Source: CAZWZG01 sp964638245
GTDB taxonomy: Bacteria; Pseudomonadota; Alphaproteobacteria; Rhodobacterales; Rhodobacteraceae
Length of the DNA: 25,262 nucleotides
Direction: 5' to 3'
Assembly (NCBI GenBank): GCA_964638245.1
Contig: CAZWZG010000031.1
Coordinates: forward strand, 1 to 25,262
Shown: piece by piece, positions 13,793-21,392 of the stretch
Position numbering within the stretch: the stretch's first letter is position 1
Layout: the number at the start of each line of letters is the position of its first letter
The notes under the pieces: model-generated
Seen by the model: only the letters and a program-made list of their open reading frames with translations
Told to the model about the DNA's origin: nothing
The model's database searches: none
Made by a program: the position numbers and the translations under genes

Positions 13793-14710
13793 ATGGACTG
13801 GGATAAATTGCGTATTTTTCATGCGGTTGCGGACGCGGGCAGCCTGACGCATGCCGGCGATACGCTGCATCTCAGCCAATCTGCCGTCTCGCGTCAGATC
13901 CGTGCACTTGAAGAAAGCCTGAATACGACGCTGTTCCACCGCCATGCGCGCGGTCTGATCCTGACAGAACAGGGGGAACTGCTGTTTGACGCCACCTCAG
14001 CCATGTCGCGCCGCCTCGATACAGCCGAAGCGCGCATTCGCGACAGCGAGGACGAGGTGTTCGGTGAACTCCGGGTGACCACCACGATCGGCTTTGGTTC
14101 GCTCTGGCTGGCCCCTCGTCTGTCGAAACTATACGAAGAATACCCGGACATTCGCATCGACCTCATGCTTGAGGAAAAGGTCCTCGACCTGCCGATGCGC
14201 GAAGCAGATGTCGCCATCCGGATGAAAGAACCAAGCCAGGCCGACCTGATCCGGCGGCGCATCATGAGCGTGCATATGCGCCTATATGCGACGCCCAAGT
14301 ATCTCGAGCAGGCGGGCAACCTCGAAACCGTCGAAGACTTGCGCAACCACCGCCTGATCTGCCAGCGCGTGAATGCGACACAGGTGTCCGCCGGGGCTAT
14401 GCTGGTCAATGAGCTTTTGTCCGGCGATGTCGGTTCAATGCTCAACGTCAACAACTACTTTGGCGTGTTGCAAGCCGTGCTGTCGGATCTTGGTATCGGT
14501 GTTCTGCCCGACTACGTGACCGAGGACTTTCCCGACCTCGTGCGTGTCCTTCCGGATGTTGAATCTAATGAGGTGCCCGTGTTCCTCGCCTACCCCGAAG
14601 AACTGCGGCATTCAAAGCGCATAGCTGCCTTCCGCGACTTCGTCACAGACGAAATCATCGCCTATCGAAAGCGCCTGAAAGCAGAGGTGAATGGCGGCAC
14701 CGCGCCATAG
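13793..14710 (+). CDS. LysR-family transcriptional regulator
   Basis: A 305-residue LysR protein. The N-terminal winged HTH (about residues 1-62) includes LRIFHAVADAGSLTHAGDTL and LSQSAVSRQIRALEESL. A linker helix and a periplasmic-binding-protein-like effector domain follow (about 90-290). Longer upstream frames exist, but MDWDKLRIFH is the standard LysR N-terminus. It is divergent from the acyltransferase gene, which is one possible target, and the shared intergenic region has an inverted repeat. The ligand is unknown. Its stop is followed by the purL leader region. Confidence 0.92.
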   Translation: MDWDKLRIFHAVADAGSLTHAGDTLHLSQSAVSRQIRALEESLNTTLFHRHARGLILTEQGELLFDATSAMSRRLDTAEARIRDSEDEVFGELRVTTTIGFGSLWLAPRLSKLYEEYPDIRIDLMLEEKVLDLPMREADVAIRMKEPSQADLIRRRIMSVHMRLYATPKYLEQAGNLETVEDLRNHRLICQRVNATQVSAGAMLVNELLSGDVGSMLNVNNYFGVLQAVLSDLGIGVLPDYVTEDFPDLVRVLPDVESNEVPVFLAYPEELRHSKRIAAFRDFVTDEIIAYRKRLKAEVNGGTAP

Positions 14711-14712
14711 CT

Positions 14713-14736
14713 ATGCACCCCTTGCATGGCGGGTTT
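14713..14736 (+). promoter_or_regulatory. TGCA-N5-TGCATGGCGG element, copy 1
   Basis: TGCA (14714-14717), five bases, then TGCATGGCGG and TTT at 14734-14736. The same arrangement, with 18 of 24 positions identical, lies upstream of the DUF1127 gene (copy 2). It begins two bases after the LysR stop and precedes the purL leader. A protein-binding site is inferred. Confidence 0.45.
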
Positions 14737-14795
14737 GCGGCCGGGCATGGTTTTTCTGACTTGATAGGAGGCACTCTGCCACCTAATTCAGCAAT

Positions 14796-14867
14796 TGAAC
14801 GACGGGCGCACGCCTGTCATTCACCTCCCTGTTGGACTGGGCCGGGCTTAGACCCGGCCCTTTTTTT
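14796..14867 (+). ncRNA. Candidate small RNA or purL leader transcript ending in an intrinsic terminator
   Basis: The gap of about 200 bases between LysR and purL contains a strong terminator that belongs to no visible gene. A possible promoter is TTGATA (14761-14766), 17 bases, TAATTC (14784-14789), although the -10 is poor. It would start an RNA near 14796. That RNA carries an unpaired-looking CACCTCCCTG segment (14823-14832), complementary to Shine-Dalgarno sequences, ahead of the terminator. It could be a trans-acting sRNA or an attenuated purL leader. Boundaries are approximate and no Rfam family was recognised. Confidence 0.35.
14839..14867 (+). terminator. Strong rho-independent terminator upstream of purL
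   Basis: GGGCCGGG (14839-14846), a six-base loop, CCCGGCCC (14853-14860), then seven T (14861-14867). It ends 53 bases before the purL start, so it ends either LysR or leader transcripts. An identical GGCCGGGC at 14739-14746 could pair with its right arm instead. Confidence 0.88.
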
Positions 14868-14901
14868 GTGCTTTTGTCTCTGACGGGGCTGTCATAAAAG
14901 C

Positions 14902-14917
14902 CTCCCGCGCGGGGGAG
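14902..14917 (+). promoter_or_regulatory. Hairpin occluding the purL ribosome binding site
   Basis: CTCCC (14902-14906) can pair with GGGAG (14913-14917), which is part of the only good Shine-Dalgarno sequence, GGGGGAG, three bases before the purL ATG. Pairing would hide the site and could tune translation. A regulated switch is not demonstrated. Confidence 0.45.
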
Positions 14918-14920
14918 CAG

Positions 14921-17080
14921 ATGACCGAACCAGAAATCACCGAAGACCTGATCGCAGCCCACGGGATAAGCGAAGACGAATACGCCGAGATCCTGCGGCT
15001 GATGAACCGCACACCCACGTTCACCGAACTGGGCATTTTTTCGGCGATGTGGAACGAGCACTGTTCCTACAAGTCGTCCAAGAAATGGTTGCGCACGCTC
15101 CCGACAGAAGGTCCGCAAGTGATCTGTGGCCCCGGCGAAAACGCTGGCATTGTTGATATCGGTGATGGGCAGGCCGTCGTCTTCAAGATGGAAAGCCACA
15201 ACCACCCCAGCTACATCGAGCCCTACCAAGGTGCCGCAACAGGTGTTGGCGGCATCTTGCGCGACGTGTTCACCATGGGCGCACGTCCGGTGGCGGCGAT
15301 GAATTCCCTTAGTTTTGGTGAACCCGACCACCCAAAAACCGCGCGACTTGTGGCTGGCGTCGTCGAAGGCATCGGTGGCTATGGCAATGCATTTGGCGTG
15401 CCCACGGTCGGCGGTGAGGTTCGCTTTGATCCTGCCTACAACGGCAATTGCCTTGTGAACGCCTTTGCCGCCGGGATCGCGGAAACGGACAAGATTTTCT
15501 ATTCCGCTGCCTCCGGCGTGGGCATGCCCGTCGTTTACCTCGGCGCAAAGACGGGCCGGGATGGCGTTGGCGGCGCGACGATGGCATCGGCAGAATTCGA
15601 CGACACCATCGAAGAAAAACGCCCGACCGTTCAGGTTGGCGACCCCTTCACCGAAAAGCGTCTGCTTGAGGCGTGTCTCGAGTTGATGGAAACCGGAGCA
15701 GTCATTTCGATCCAGGACATGGGCGCGGCGGGCCTGACCTGTTCTGCAGTGGAAATGGGCGACAAGGGCAATCTGGGCGTGCGGCTGTTCCTTGATCAGG
15801 TGCCCGTTCGGGAAGAGGCCATGACGGCCTATGAAATGATGCTGAGCGAAAGCCAGGAGCGGATGCTCATGGTGCTGCGTCCTGAAAAAGAGGACGAAGC
15901 CCGCGCGGTTTTCGAGAAATGGGACCTCGATTTCGCGATTGTTGGAGAGACGATTGCCGAAGACAAGTTCATCATCGAGCACGGCGGTGAGGTGAAGGCT
16001 GAGCTCCCGCTCAAGGCCCTGTCGGGAAGCGCGCCGGAATATGATCGGCCGTGGGTCCCATTCACCCCCCCTGCTCCATTCGATGAAACCATCGAAATCG
16101 ATCCAATCGAAGGTTTGCGCGCGCTGATCACCTCGCCCAACTACGCCTCAAAGGCATGGGTTTACGAACAATACGACAGTCAAGTCCTTGCCGACACCGT
16201 TTTGGCACCGGGGGCCGCCGCGGGTTTAATCCGTGTCCATGGCACGGAAAAGCACCTTGCCTTCACGTCGGACGTCACGCCACGCTACGTGGCCGCTGAT
16301 CCAATTGAGGGCGGTAAACAGGCGGTGGCCGAAGCCTACCGCAACCTGTGCGCCGTGGGTGCCCTGCCCCTTGCAACCACCGACAACCTCAACTTCGGCA
16401 ATCCCGAAAAGCCTGAAATTATGGGCCAGTTTGTTGGCGCGATCCAAGGGATCGGTGAGGCCTGCCGCGCATTGGACGTCCCGATAGTGTCGGGCAATGT
16501 CAGCCTTTACAATGAAACCGATGGTTCGGGCATTTTGCCAACGCCGACAATCGGTGCGGTTGGCCTGATCAAAGCGGGCGAAGCGCCGATCATCGGTGTG
16601 GCGAAGCCCGGCGATTGCGCCATTCTGCTCGGAGCTGCGGGCAGCCATCTTGGCCAATCCGCGCTTCTAGCCTGCGCCTTTGGTCGGGCCGAAGGCACGC
16701 CGCCGCCGGTCAATCTGGATCTGGAAAAGAAGCACGGATCGTTTCTACGGGAACATCGCGATTGGGTGCATGCCGCGACCGATGTGTCCGATGGCGGGCT
16801 TGCCCTGGCCGCTTTTGAGATGGCCGTCAGAGCGGGAATAGGCGTGACCCTTCAATCCGGCGATCCGGCCGAGCTGTTTGGCGAGGATCAGGCGCGCTAC
16901 CTGGTGGCCTGCCCCTTCGATTGGGCCGAAGACCTCATGGTTTTGGCCGGGCATGCAGGTGTTCCGGTGGCCATGGTCGGAAAATTCGGCGGAGACGACG
17001 TGCGCATGGGTCGCTCGGGCCTGCCGCTGGAAACGCTACAAGGCCTCTTTGACACTGCGTTTGAAGACGCGCTGTCCTAA
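14921..17080 (+). CDS. purL: Phosphoribosylformylglycinamidine synthase subunit PurL
   Basis: PurL is the ATP-dependent synthetase subunit that converts FGAR to FGAM in de novo purine synthesis. It works with PurQ (glutaminase) and PurS, neither of which is in the window. At 719 residues it is the small alphaproteobacterial/Gram-positive form, not the ~1300-residue fused form. Conserved blocks are WNEHCSYKSSKKWLR, GPGENAG, MESHNHPSYIEPYQGAATG and the second-half DVSDGGLALAAFE. The ATG follows GGGGGAG by three bases. It is separated from LysR by a leader with a terminator, and bolA follows after 57 bases in the same direction. Confidence 0.97.
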   Translation: MTEPEITEDLIAAHGISEDEYAEILRLMNRTPTFTELGIFSAMWNEHCSYKSSKKWLRTLPTEGPQVICGPGENAGIVDIGDGQAVVFKMESHNHPSYIEPYQGAATGVGGILRDVFTMGARPVAAMNSLSFGEPDHPKTARLVAGVVEGIGGYGNAFGVPTVGGEVRFDPAYNGNCLVNAFAAGIAETDKIFYSAASGVGMPVVYLGAKTGRDGVGGATMASAEFDDTIEEKRPTVQVGDPFTEKRLLEACLELMETGAVISIQDMGAAGLTCSAVEMGDKGNLGVRLFLDQVPVREEAMTAYEMMLSESQERMLMVLRPEKEDEARAVFEKWDLDFAIVGETIAEDKFIIEHGGEVKAELPLKALSGSAPEYDRPWVPFTPPAPFDETIEIDPIEGLRALITSPNYASKAWVYEQYDSQVLADTVLAPGAAAGLIRVHGTEKHLAFTSDVTPRYVAADPIEGGKQAVAEAYRNLCAVGALPLATTDNLNFGNPEKPEIMGQFVGAIQGIGEACRALDVPIVSGNVSLYNETDGSGILPTPTIGAVGLIKAGEAPIIGVAKPGDCAILLGAAGSHLGQSALLACAFGRAEGTPPPVNLDLEKKHGSFLREHRDWVHAATDVSDGGLALAAFEMAVRAGIGVTLQSGDPAELFGEDQARYLVACPFDWAEDLMVLAGHAGVPVAMVGKFGGDDVRMGRSGLPLETLQGLFDTAFEDALS

Positions 17081-17137
17081 GCTTGTCACTGCCGCCCTTG
17101 GCCCCTAGCTTAGGATAAGAAGAAGGAGCAGCGCCCC

Positions 17138-17374
17138 ATGCCGATGTCCGCCACTGAAATCGAAACGCTCTTGCGCGAAACGTTCCCGGACGCCCGGATC
17201 GAAGTGGGCGGTGATGACGGCGTGCATATGTCGGCCCTGGTTGAAGATGCCAGTTTTGCGGGCATGAATCGCGTCCAACAACAACGCGCCGTCTATGCCG
17301 CACTCAAGGGCAAGATGGACGGCGCGAATGGCGAACTTCACGCGCTGGCGCTGACCACCCGCGTGCCTGAATAG
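17138..17374 (+). CDS. BolA/IbaG family protein
   Basis: A 78-residue BolA-fold protein. BolA-type proteins form complexes with CGFS monothiol glutaredoxins that share a [2Fe-2S] cluster, and act in iron-sulfur trafficking or iron sensing. The family core is seen in LRETFPDARIEVGGDDGVHMSALV, which reads as two adjacent blocks, and in the helix RVQQQRAVYAALKGKM with the final ELHALALTTRVPE. The conserved C-terminal His is present. The start has AAGAAGGAG upstream. A CGFS glutaredoxin gene lies two genes downstream, which fits the known partnership. The next ORF begins two bases after its stop. Confidence 0.93.
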   Translation: MPMSATEIETLLRETFPDARIEVGGDDGVHMSALVEDASFAGMNRVQQQRAVYAALKGKMDGANGELHALALTTRVPE

Positions 17375-17376
17375 GC

Positions 17377-17871
17377 TTGTTCGACCTACCCCTCGAATTC
17401 CGGATCGCAGCCTTTGTCGCGCTCATTGGGCTGATCATCTATGGCGTGCGCAAAAGCGGAGGCAACGCGCAGGACCGCGAAGCCAAGCTGGCGCAAAGCA
17501 CGGGCTGGCTTAAGGATGATGACGTCTCGCTCGAAGACACGTTCGTTGTGGCCGACCGCCACCTCGCAACCGCGCGCTCAGGAAGCCATGTCAGGTTGCA
17601 ATACGGAGAAAAAGGCCGCCTAACGCTGATCCGAAGCGTAACTCGAAAGAAAGAAACGCGGTTTTGCGCCCGTTACGAGTTTCTCGACCCTGATGAAGCG
17701 CTTGCTGCAGCGATGATGGGTGTCAAAAACGCAAAGATCGAAAAGCCCAAGCCGGAGGTTCTGGAACTCTGGTTCGACGGCGACTATGTTGCATTTAAGC
17801 GAAGCGTTCAGGCGCTGTTCGAAGGGGTCGACCCGATCCCAGGCAAGACCCAGCTGACCTGGGTGTGCTGA
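17377..17871 (+). CDS. Unknown membrane-anchored protein between bolA and grxD
   Basis: I do not recognise a family. The 164-residue protein has one hydrophobic helix near the N-terminus (about 9-24, FRIAAFVALIGLIIYG). A mixed alpha/beta domain follows, so it is probably a membrane-tethered cytoplasmic protein. The first in-frame start after an upstream stop is TTG at 17377, two bases after the bolA stop and without a Shine-Dalgarno sequence; this suggests translation by re-initiation from bolA. There are two cysteines, one in RFCARYEF and the last residue of the protein. The gene sits between bolA and the CGFS glutaredoxin. A link to iron-sulfur handling is an inference from position only. 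Confidence 0.78.
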   Translation: MFDLPLEFRIAAFVALIGLIIYGVRKSGGNAQDREAKLAQSTGWLKDDDVSLEDTFVVADRHLATARSGSHVRLQYGEKGRLTLIRSVTRKKETRFCARYEFLDPDEALAAAMMGVKNAKIEKPKPEVLELWFDGDYVAFKRSVQALFEGVDPIPGKTQLTWVC

Positions 17872-17891
17872 GCGCCAAGAGAGGACAAGAG

Positions 17892-18263
17892 ATGACCGAG
17901 ACGACAAACGCACAAGAGCAGATCCAGTCCACCGTGTCGGGCAACGATGTGGTGCTTTTCATGAAGGGTACGAAATCGATGCCCCAATGTGGGTTCTCCA
18001 GCCGGGTTGCGGGTGTGTTGAACTTCATGGGCGTTGAGTATGCCGACGTGAACGTGCTTGCCGATGATGGCATCCGTCAGGGCATTAAAGACTTCTCCGA
18101 TTGGCCTACGATCCCGCAGCTTTACGTGAAGGGTGAGTTCATCGGCGGATGTGACATCATCACCGAGATGACGCTTTCGGGTGAGTTGGACACGCTGTTG
18201 GAAGACAAGGGCGTGGCTTACAACAAGGAAGCCGCTGATAAGATCCGCGAAGCGAACGCCTGA
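17892..18263 (+). CDS. grxD: Monothiol glutaredoxin, CGFS type (Grx4/GrxD)
   Basis: A glutaredoxin-fold protein of 123 residues that binds a [2Fe-2S] cluster with glutathione and carries or exchanges clusters, often with BolA. The active site is KGTKSMPQCGFSSR, with the single CGFS cysteine. WPTIPQLYVKGEFIGGCDI gives the cis-proline and glutathione-binding segment. The start at 17892 is preceded by GAGGACAAGAG. An in-frame TTG at 17865 would add nine residues overlapping the upstream gene. It ends the purL-bolA-unknown-grxD run and converges on zapA. Confidence 0.95.
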   Translation: MTETTNAQEQIQSTVSGNDVVLFMKGTKSMPQCGFSSRVAGVLNFMGVEYADVNVLADDGIRQGIKDFSDWPTIPQLYVKGEFIGGCDIITEMTLSGELDTLLEDKGVAYNKEAADKIREANA

Positions 18264-18290
18264 GGGACGGCTCGGGAGAAGCCCCAAAAC

Positions 18291-18319
18291 CCCCCGAAGT
18301 ATTTTAGACAAGAAGAAGA
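18291..18319 (+). repeat. G/C-rich 3' element, copy D (after grxD)
   Basis: CCCCCGAAGTATTT (18291-18304), three bases, then ACAAGAAGAAGA (18308-18319), the same tail as copy A behind lexA. The preceding G/C part is degenerate (GGGAGAAGCCCC). It fills the convergent grxD/zapA gap. Confidence 0.65.
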
Positions 18320-18323
18320 CGGC

Positions 18324-18719
18324 CTAGGCCGAGGCTTTTTCTTCGGCCGCCGCCGCAAGGGCTTCGGCGCGCGCGGCCAGCTCGGCAAGACTGTCAGACA
18401 CCTCCTGCGGGATCACCGGTACTTCGACCTTTTCGGGTTCAGGCGCTGGTGCATCGCGCATCGAGGCAATGACGGTTTCCTGCTGTTGTACCTGCTCTTC
18501 CAGGACACGCAGTTGCTCGTCCATTCCCGCCGATTTATCGGCCAGCATTAGGCCCGCCATCAACAGCATGCGACCTTCGGGCATGCGCCCAATCTGGCTG
18601 ACCAAAGTGCTGGCTTCTGCATCCAGAAGCGCTGCGGCGGATTGCAGGAAGTGCTCTTCGCCTTCCTGACAGGCCACTTCGAAATCGCGGCCCCCTATCG
18701 TGACAGTTACCTCAGGCAT
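18324..18719 (-). CDS. zapA: Cell division protein ZapA
   Basis: ZapA bundles FtsZ protofilaments and strengthens the Z-ring. The N-terminal globular part reads MPEVTVTIGGRDFEVACQEG followed by LLMAGLMLADKSA. A C-terminal coiled coil (about 65-88, MDEQLRVLEEQVQQQETV) follows, then a proline-rich linker and an Ala/Glu-rich tail. At 131 residues it is slightly longer than E. coli ZapA because of that tail. Its ATG overlaps the stop of the upstream coiled-coil gene by eight bases, so the two are co-translated. Confidence 0.9.
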   Translation of the reverse strand: MPEVTVTIGGRDFEVACQEGEEHFLQSAAALLDAEASTLVSQIGRMPEGRMLLMAGLMLADKSAGMDEQLRVLEEQVQQQETVIASMRDAPAPEPEKVEVPVIPQEVSDSLAELAARAEALAAAAEEKASA

Positions 18720-19179
18720 TCTCGGCCTCCTTCACGATCGCATCGAGCGCCGCCATAACTTCTGTCAGCTCTGCTGCATCGACGGCGGACGCCGCGCGCA
18801 GGGCTTCAAGCTCGGATTGCATGGACTTGTTCAAGAGATGCGGGTCGGGCAAGGCCGCGGCATGAGCCTCCCTCAGTTGCGCAATGGTTTCGCGCAGCGT
18901 CGAATTCACACGCCGCAACTTTTGCAGGTCACGGTCGCGCGCTTCGAGAGTTTCGGTCATTTCCGACACCCTGGACTCCAAATCCGCAACGGTTGTTTCC
19001 TGCTTCTCCCGGATCGATTTGACGCGCTCTTCAAGCTGCGCGTTCGCTGTCTTTTCGGCTTCGAGCGCTTCTTCAAGCCGGGCCGCGTCAGGCGGTGTGC
19101 CGCCCAGGGTTTCCAGCGACGTCGTCGTCCGTTCGAGCGCCTCGCTGATCCGCTTGGTCAGATCCGCAATATCCGTCAT
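18712..19179 (-). CDS. Coiled-coil protein encoded with ZapA, ZauP-like
   Basis: A 155-residue protein that is almost entirely helical, with heptad-rich charged stretches from about 35 to 115 (for example EALEAEKTANAQLEERV and LQKLRRVNSTLRETIAQL). There is no signal peptide or membrane segment. In Caulobacter a coiled-coil protein, ZauP, is encoded directly upstream of zapA and acts with ZapA to focus the Z-ring. Gene order and architecture match here, but coiled coils are poor evidence of homology, so the name is given as an analogy. It is divergent from tkt. Confidence 0.75.
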   Translation of the reverse strand: MTDIADLTKRISEALERTTTSLETLGGTPPDAARLEEALEAEKTANAQLEERVKSIREKQETTVADLESRVSEMTETLEARDRDLQKLRRVNSTLRETIAQLREAHAAALPDPHLLNKSMQSELEALRAASAVDAAELTEVMAALDAIVKEAENA

Positions 19180-19282
19180 ATGCCCCCGTCCGGCCCCACG
19201 AAAACGGGCCTTCGAATCGTTTTTTGGTGTCAGTTCGCGCCAAGACTACAAGAAGCGGCCCGGGTTTCACCAGTTGATTGGC

Positions 19283-19310
19283 TTGCACTCAGGGACCGGG
19301 CTGCTATCAG
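19283..19310 (+). promoter_or_regulatory. Candidate sigma-70 promoter for tkt
   Basis: TTGCAC (19283-19288), 16 bases, TATCAG (19305-19310) lies 45 bases before the tkt GTG in the divergent zauP-like/tkt gap. The hexamers are acceptable for an alphaproteobacterium, but no mapping supports them. Confidence 0.4.
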
Positions 19311-19354
19311 TCCGCGCAACAAAAGGTCGTCAACCAGCAAAACAGGGGGTCAGC

Positions 19355-21379
19355 GTGGAAATCGAGACGCTGAAAGAGCTTCATCCGGCACATTGGTCGA
19401 AGGCTTGCGCGATCCGCGCCTTGGCTATGGATGCCGTCCAGGCCGCCAATTCAGGACACCCCGGCATGCCCATGGGCATGGCAGATGTCGCAACGGTCCT
19501 TTTTGAGAAGCACCTGAAGTTCGATGCGGCAGATCCCTACTGGCCCGACCGCGACCGTTTCATCCTGTCCGCCGGGCATGGCTCGATGCTGCTCTATGCA
19601 CTTTTGCACCTGACCGGCTACGCCGACATGACGATGGAAGAGATCAAGAATTTCCGCCAATGGGGATCGAAAACCGCCGGGCACCCGGAATACGGCCATG
19701 CCTCGGGGATCGAGACCACGACCGGCCCACTCGGCCAAGGCATCGCCAATGCCGTCGGCTTTGCCATGGGCGAAGAAGCGATGCGCGCGCGGTTCGGCAA
19801 AAAGGTGGTCGACCACCATACCTACGTGATCGCGGGCGATGGCTGCCTCATGGAAGGCATCAGCCACGAAGCGATCGGCCTTGCTGGCATGCAGGAACTG
19901 AGCAAGTTGATCGTCCTTTGGGACGACAACTCGATCTCAATTGATGGCGATGTGGCCAAATCCGACGTCACGGATCAAGAGAAGCGTTTCGAGGCGGCTG
20001 GTTGGCAGGTTCTGTCCTGTGACGGCCACGACCCCGAAGATATCGATCGCGCCATCACGCGCGCCAAAACCTCCAAGCGCCCGGTCATGATCGCCTGCAA
20101 GACGATCATCGGGTTTGGTTCGCCTGCCAAGGCGGGTACCGCGGGTGCCCATGGCTCTCCCCTTGGACCCGATGAGATCGCCAAGACCAAAGAGGTTTAC
20201 GGCTGGAACCACGGCCCATTCGAGCTTCCCTCCGACGTGGTTATGGCCTGGCGCGAGATTGGCAGCAAAGGTGGCGCGGCGCGCGCTGAATGGCAGGCGC
20301 GTTTTGATGCGATGTCGGCCAAGGCCAAGACCGAGTTCACCCGTGTGATCAAAGGCGAAGCGCCAAAGAAGCTGGCCGGTGCGATCCGCAACCTCAAAAA
20401 GCAAATCTCCGCTGACGCGCCCAAGGTTGCGACGCGGAAATCGTCAGAAATGGTCCTGACGGCCGTCAATCCGGTCATGCCCGAGAATATCGGCGGCTCC
20501 GCTGACCTCACAGGGTCCAACAACACGCTGACCCCGGATCTGGGCATCTTTGCCCCGGAAAACCGCAAGGGTCGCTACGTCCACTACGGCATCCGCGAAC
20601 ACGGCATGGCTGCCGCGATGAACGGACTGGCGCTCCACGGCGGCATCCGCGCCTACGGTGGCACGTTCCTGTGCTTTACCGACTATGCGCGCGGTGCGAT
20701 CCGTCTGAGCGCGTTGATGGGCGTGCCGGTCACGTACGTGATGACCCATGACTCGATTGGTCTTGGCGAAGATGGGCCAACCCACCAGCCGGTTGAGCAT
20801 GTTGCCATGCTGCGCGCCTGTCCCAACGTCCATGTTTTCCGCCCCGCTGACACGGTTGAAACGGCAGAAGCCTGGGAAATCGCGCTGACGTCGGAAAAGA
20901 CGCCGAGCGTGCTGGCATTGACCCGTCAGGGGCTACCCACCGTGCGTACTCAGCACAAAGGCAAAAACCTTTCGGCACAGGGCGCTTATGTTCTGGCCGA
21001 GGCTGAGAACAAACGTCAGGCCATCCTCATGGCAACCGGCTCGGAAGTCGAAATCGCCATGGCTGCCAAAGCGCTGCTTGAAGCTGAAGGCATTGGCACG
21101 CGCGTCGTCTCGATGCCCTGCTGGTCGTTGTTCGAAGAACAAGACGCCACGTATCGCCGCCGCGTTCTGCCCCCCGGCCCCGTACGCGTCGCCATCGAAG
21201 CGGGTGTTCGCTTTGGCTGGGACCGCTGGTTGTTTGGCGAAAACGGTCGCAAAGATCGCGGTGACTTCGTCGGGATGGAAGGCTACGGCGCGTCCGCACC
21301 TGCAGGCGAGCTTTACCAAAACTTCGGGATTACGGCTGAAGCAACGGTCGAGAAGGTGAAAGCCCTGCTGAAACTATGA
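19355..21379 (+). CDS. tkt: Transketolase
   Basis: A thiamine-diphosphate enzyme of the pentose phosphate pathway that transfers two-carbon ketol units. The 674-residue length is typical. Motifs seen are SGHPGMPMGMADV, the ThDP signature from GDGCLMEG to WDDNSISIDG, and the pyrimidine-domain segments SADLTGSN and REHGMAAAMNG. The frame is open far upstream, but the homologous N-terminus begins at GTG 19355 (EIETLKELHPAHWSKACAIR), with AGGGGG five bases before it. An extended start would overlap the divergent gene. It is followed by a 46-aa peptide gene and gap, likely one operon of central carbon metabolism. Confidence 0.97.
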   Translation: MEIETLKELHPAHWSKACAIRALAMDAVQAANSGHPGMPMGMADVATVLFEKHLKFDAADPYWPDRDRFILSAGHGSMLLYALLHLTGYADMTMEEIKNFRQWGSKTAGHPEYGHASGIETTTGPLGQGIANAVGFAMGEEAMRARFGKKVVDHHTYVIAGDGCLMEGISHEAIGLAGMQELSKLIVLWDDNSISIDGDVAKSDVTDQEKRFEAAGWQVLSCDGHDPEDIDRAITRAKTSKRPVMIACKTIIGFGSPAKAGTAGAHGSPLGPDEIAKTKEVYGWNHGPFELPSDVVMAWREIGSKGGAARAEWQARFDAMSAKAKTEFTRVIKGEAPKKLAGAIRNLKKQISADAPKVATRKSSEMVLTAVNPVMPENIGGSADLTGSNNTLTPDLGIFAPENRKGRYVHYGIREHGMAAAMNGLALHGGIRAYGGTFLCFTDYARGAIRLSALMGVPVTYVMTHDSIGLGEDGPTHQPVEHVAMLRACPNVHVFRPADTVETAEAWEIALTSEKTPSVLALTRQGLPTVRTQHKGKNLSAQGAYVLAEAENKRQAILMATGSEVEIAMAAKALLEAEGIGTRVVSMPCWSLFEEQDATYRRRVLPPGPVRVAIEAGVRFGWDRWLFGENGRKDRGDFVGMEGYGASAPAGELYQNFGITAEATVEKVKALLKL

Positions 21380-21392
21380 CGAGGAGACCAGG

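Noticed and set aside
14783..14830. Ten-codon minus-strand peptide after GGGAGGTGA in the purL leader
   Set aside because: The Shine-Dalgarno-like sequence is simply the complement of the anti-Shine-Dalgarno segment noted on the plus strand; no gene follows it.
14783..15982. Long minus-strand open frame (399 codons) opposite purL
   Set aside because: It lies antisense to the clearly coding purL, its product resembles no family, and it spans the terminator and leader; high-G+C codon structure produces such frames.
18884..19354. N-terminal extension of transketolase by about 157 residues
   Set aside because: It would overlap the divergent coiled-coil gene completely; the family N-terminus and ribosome binding site fit GTG 19355.
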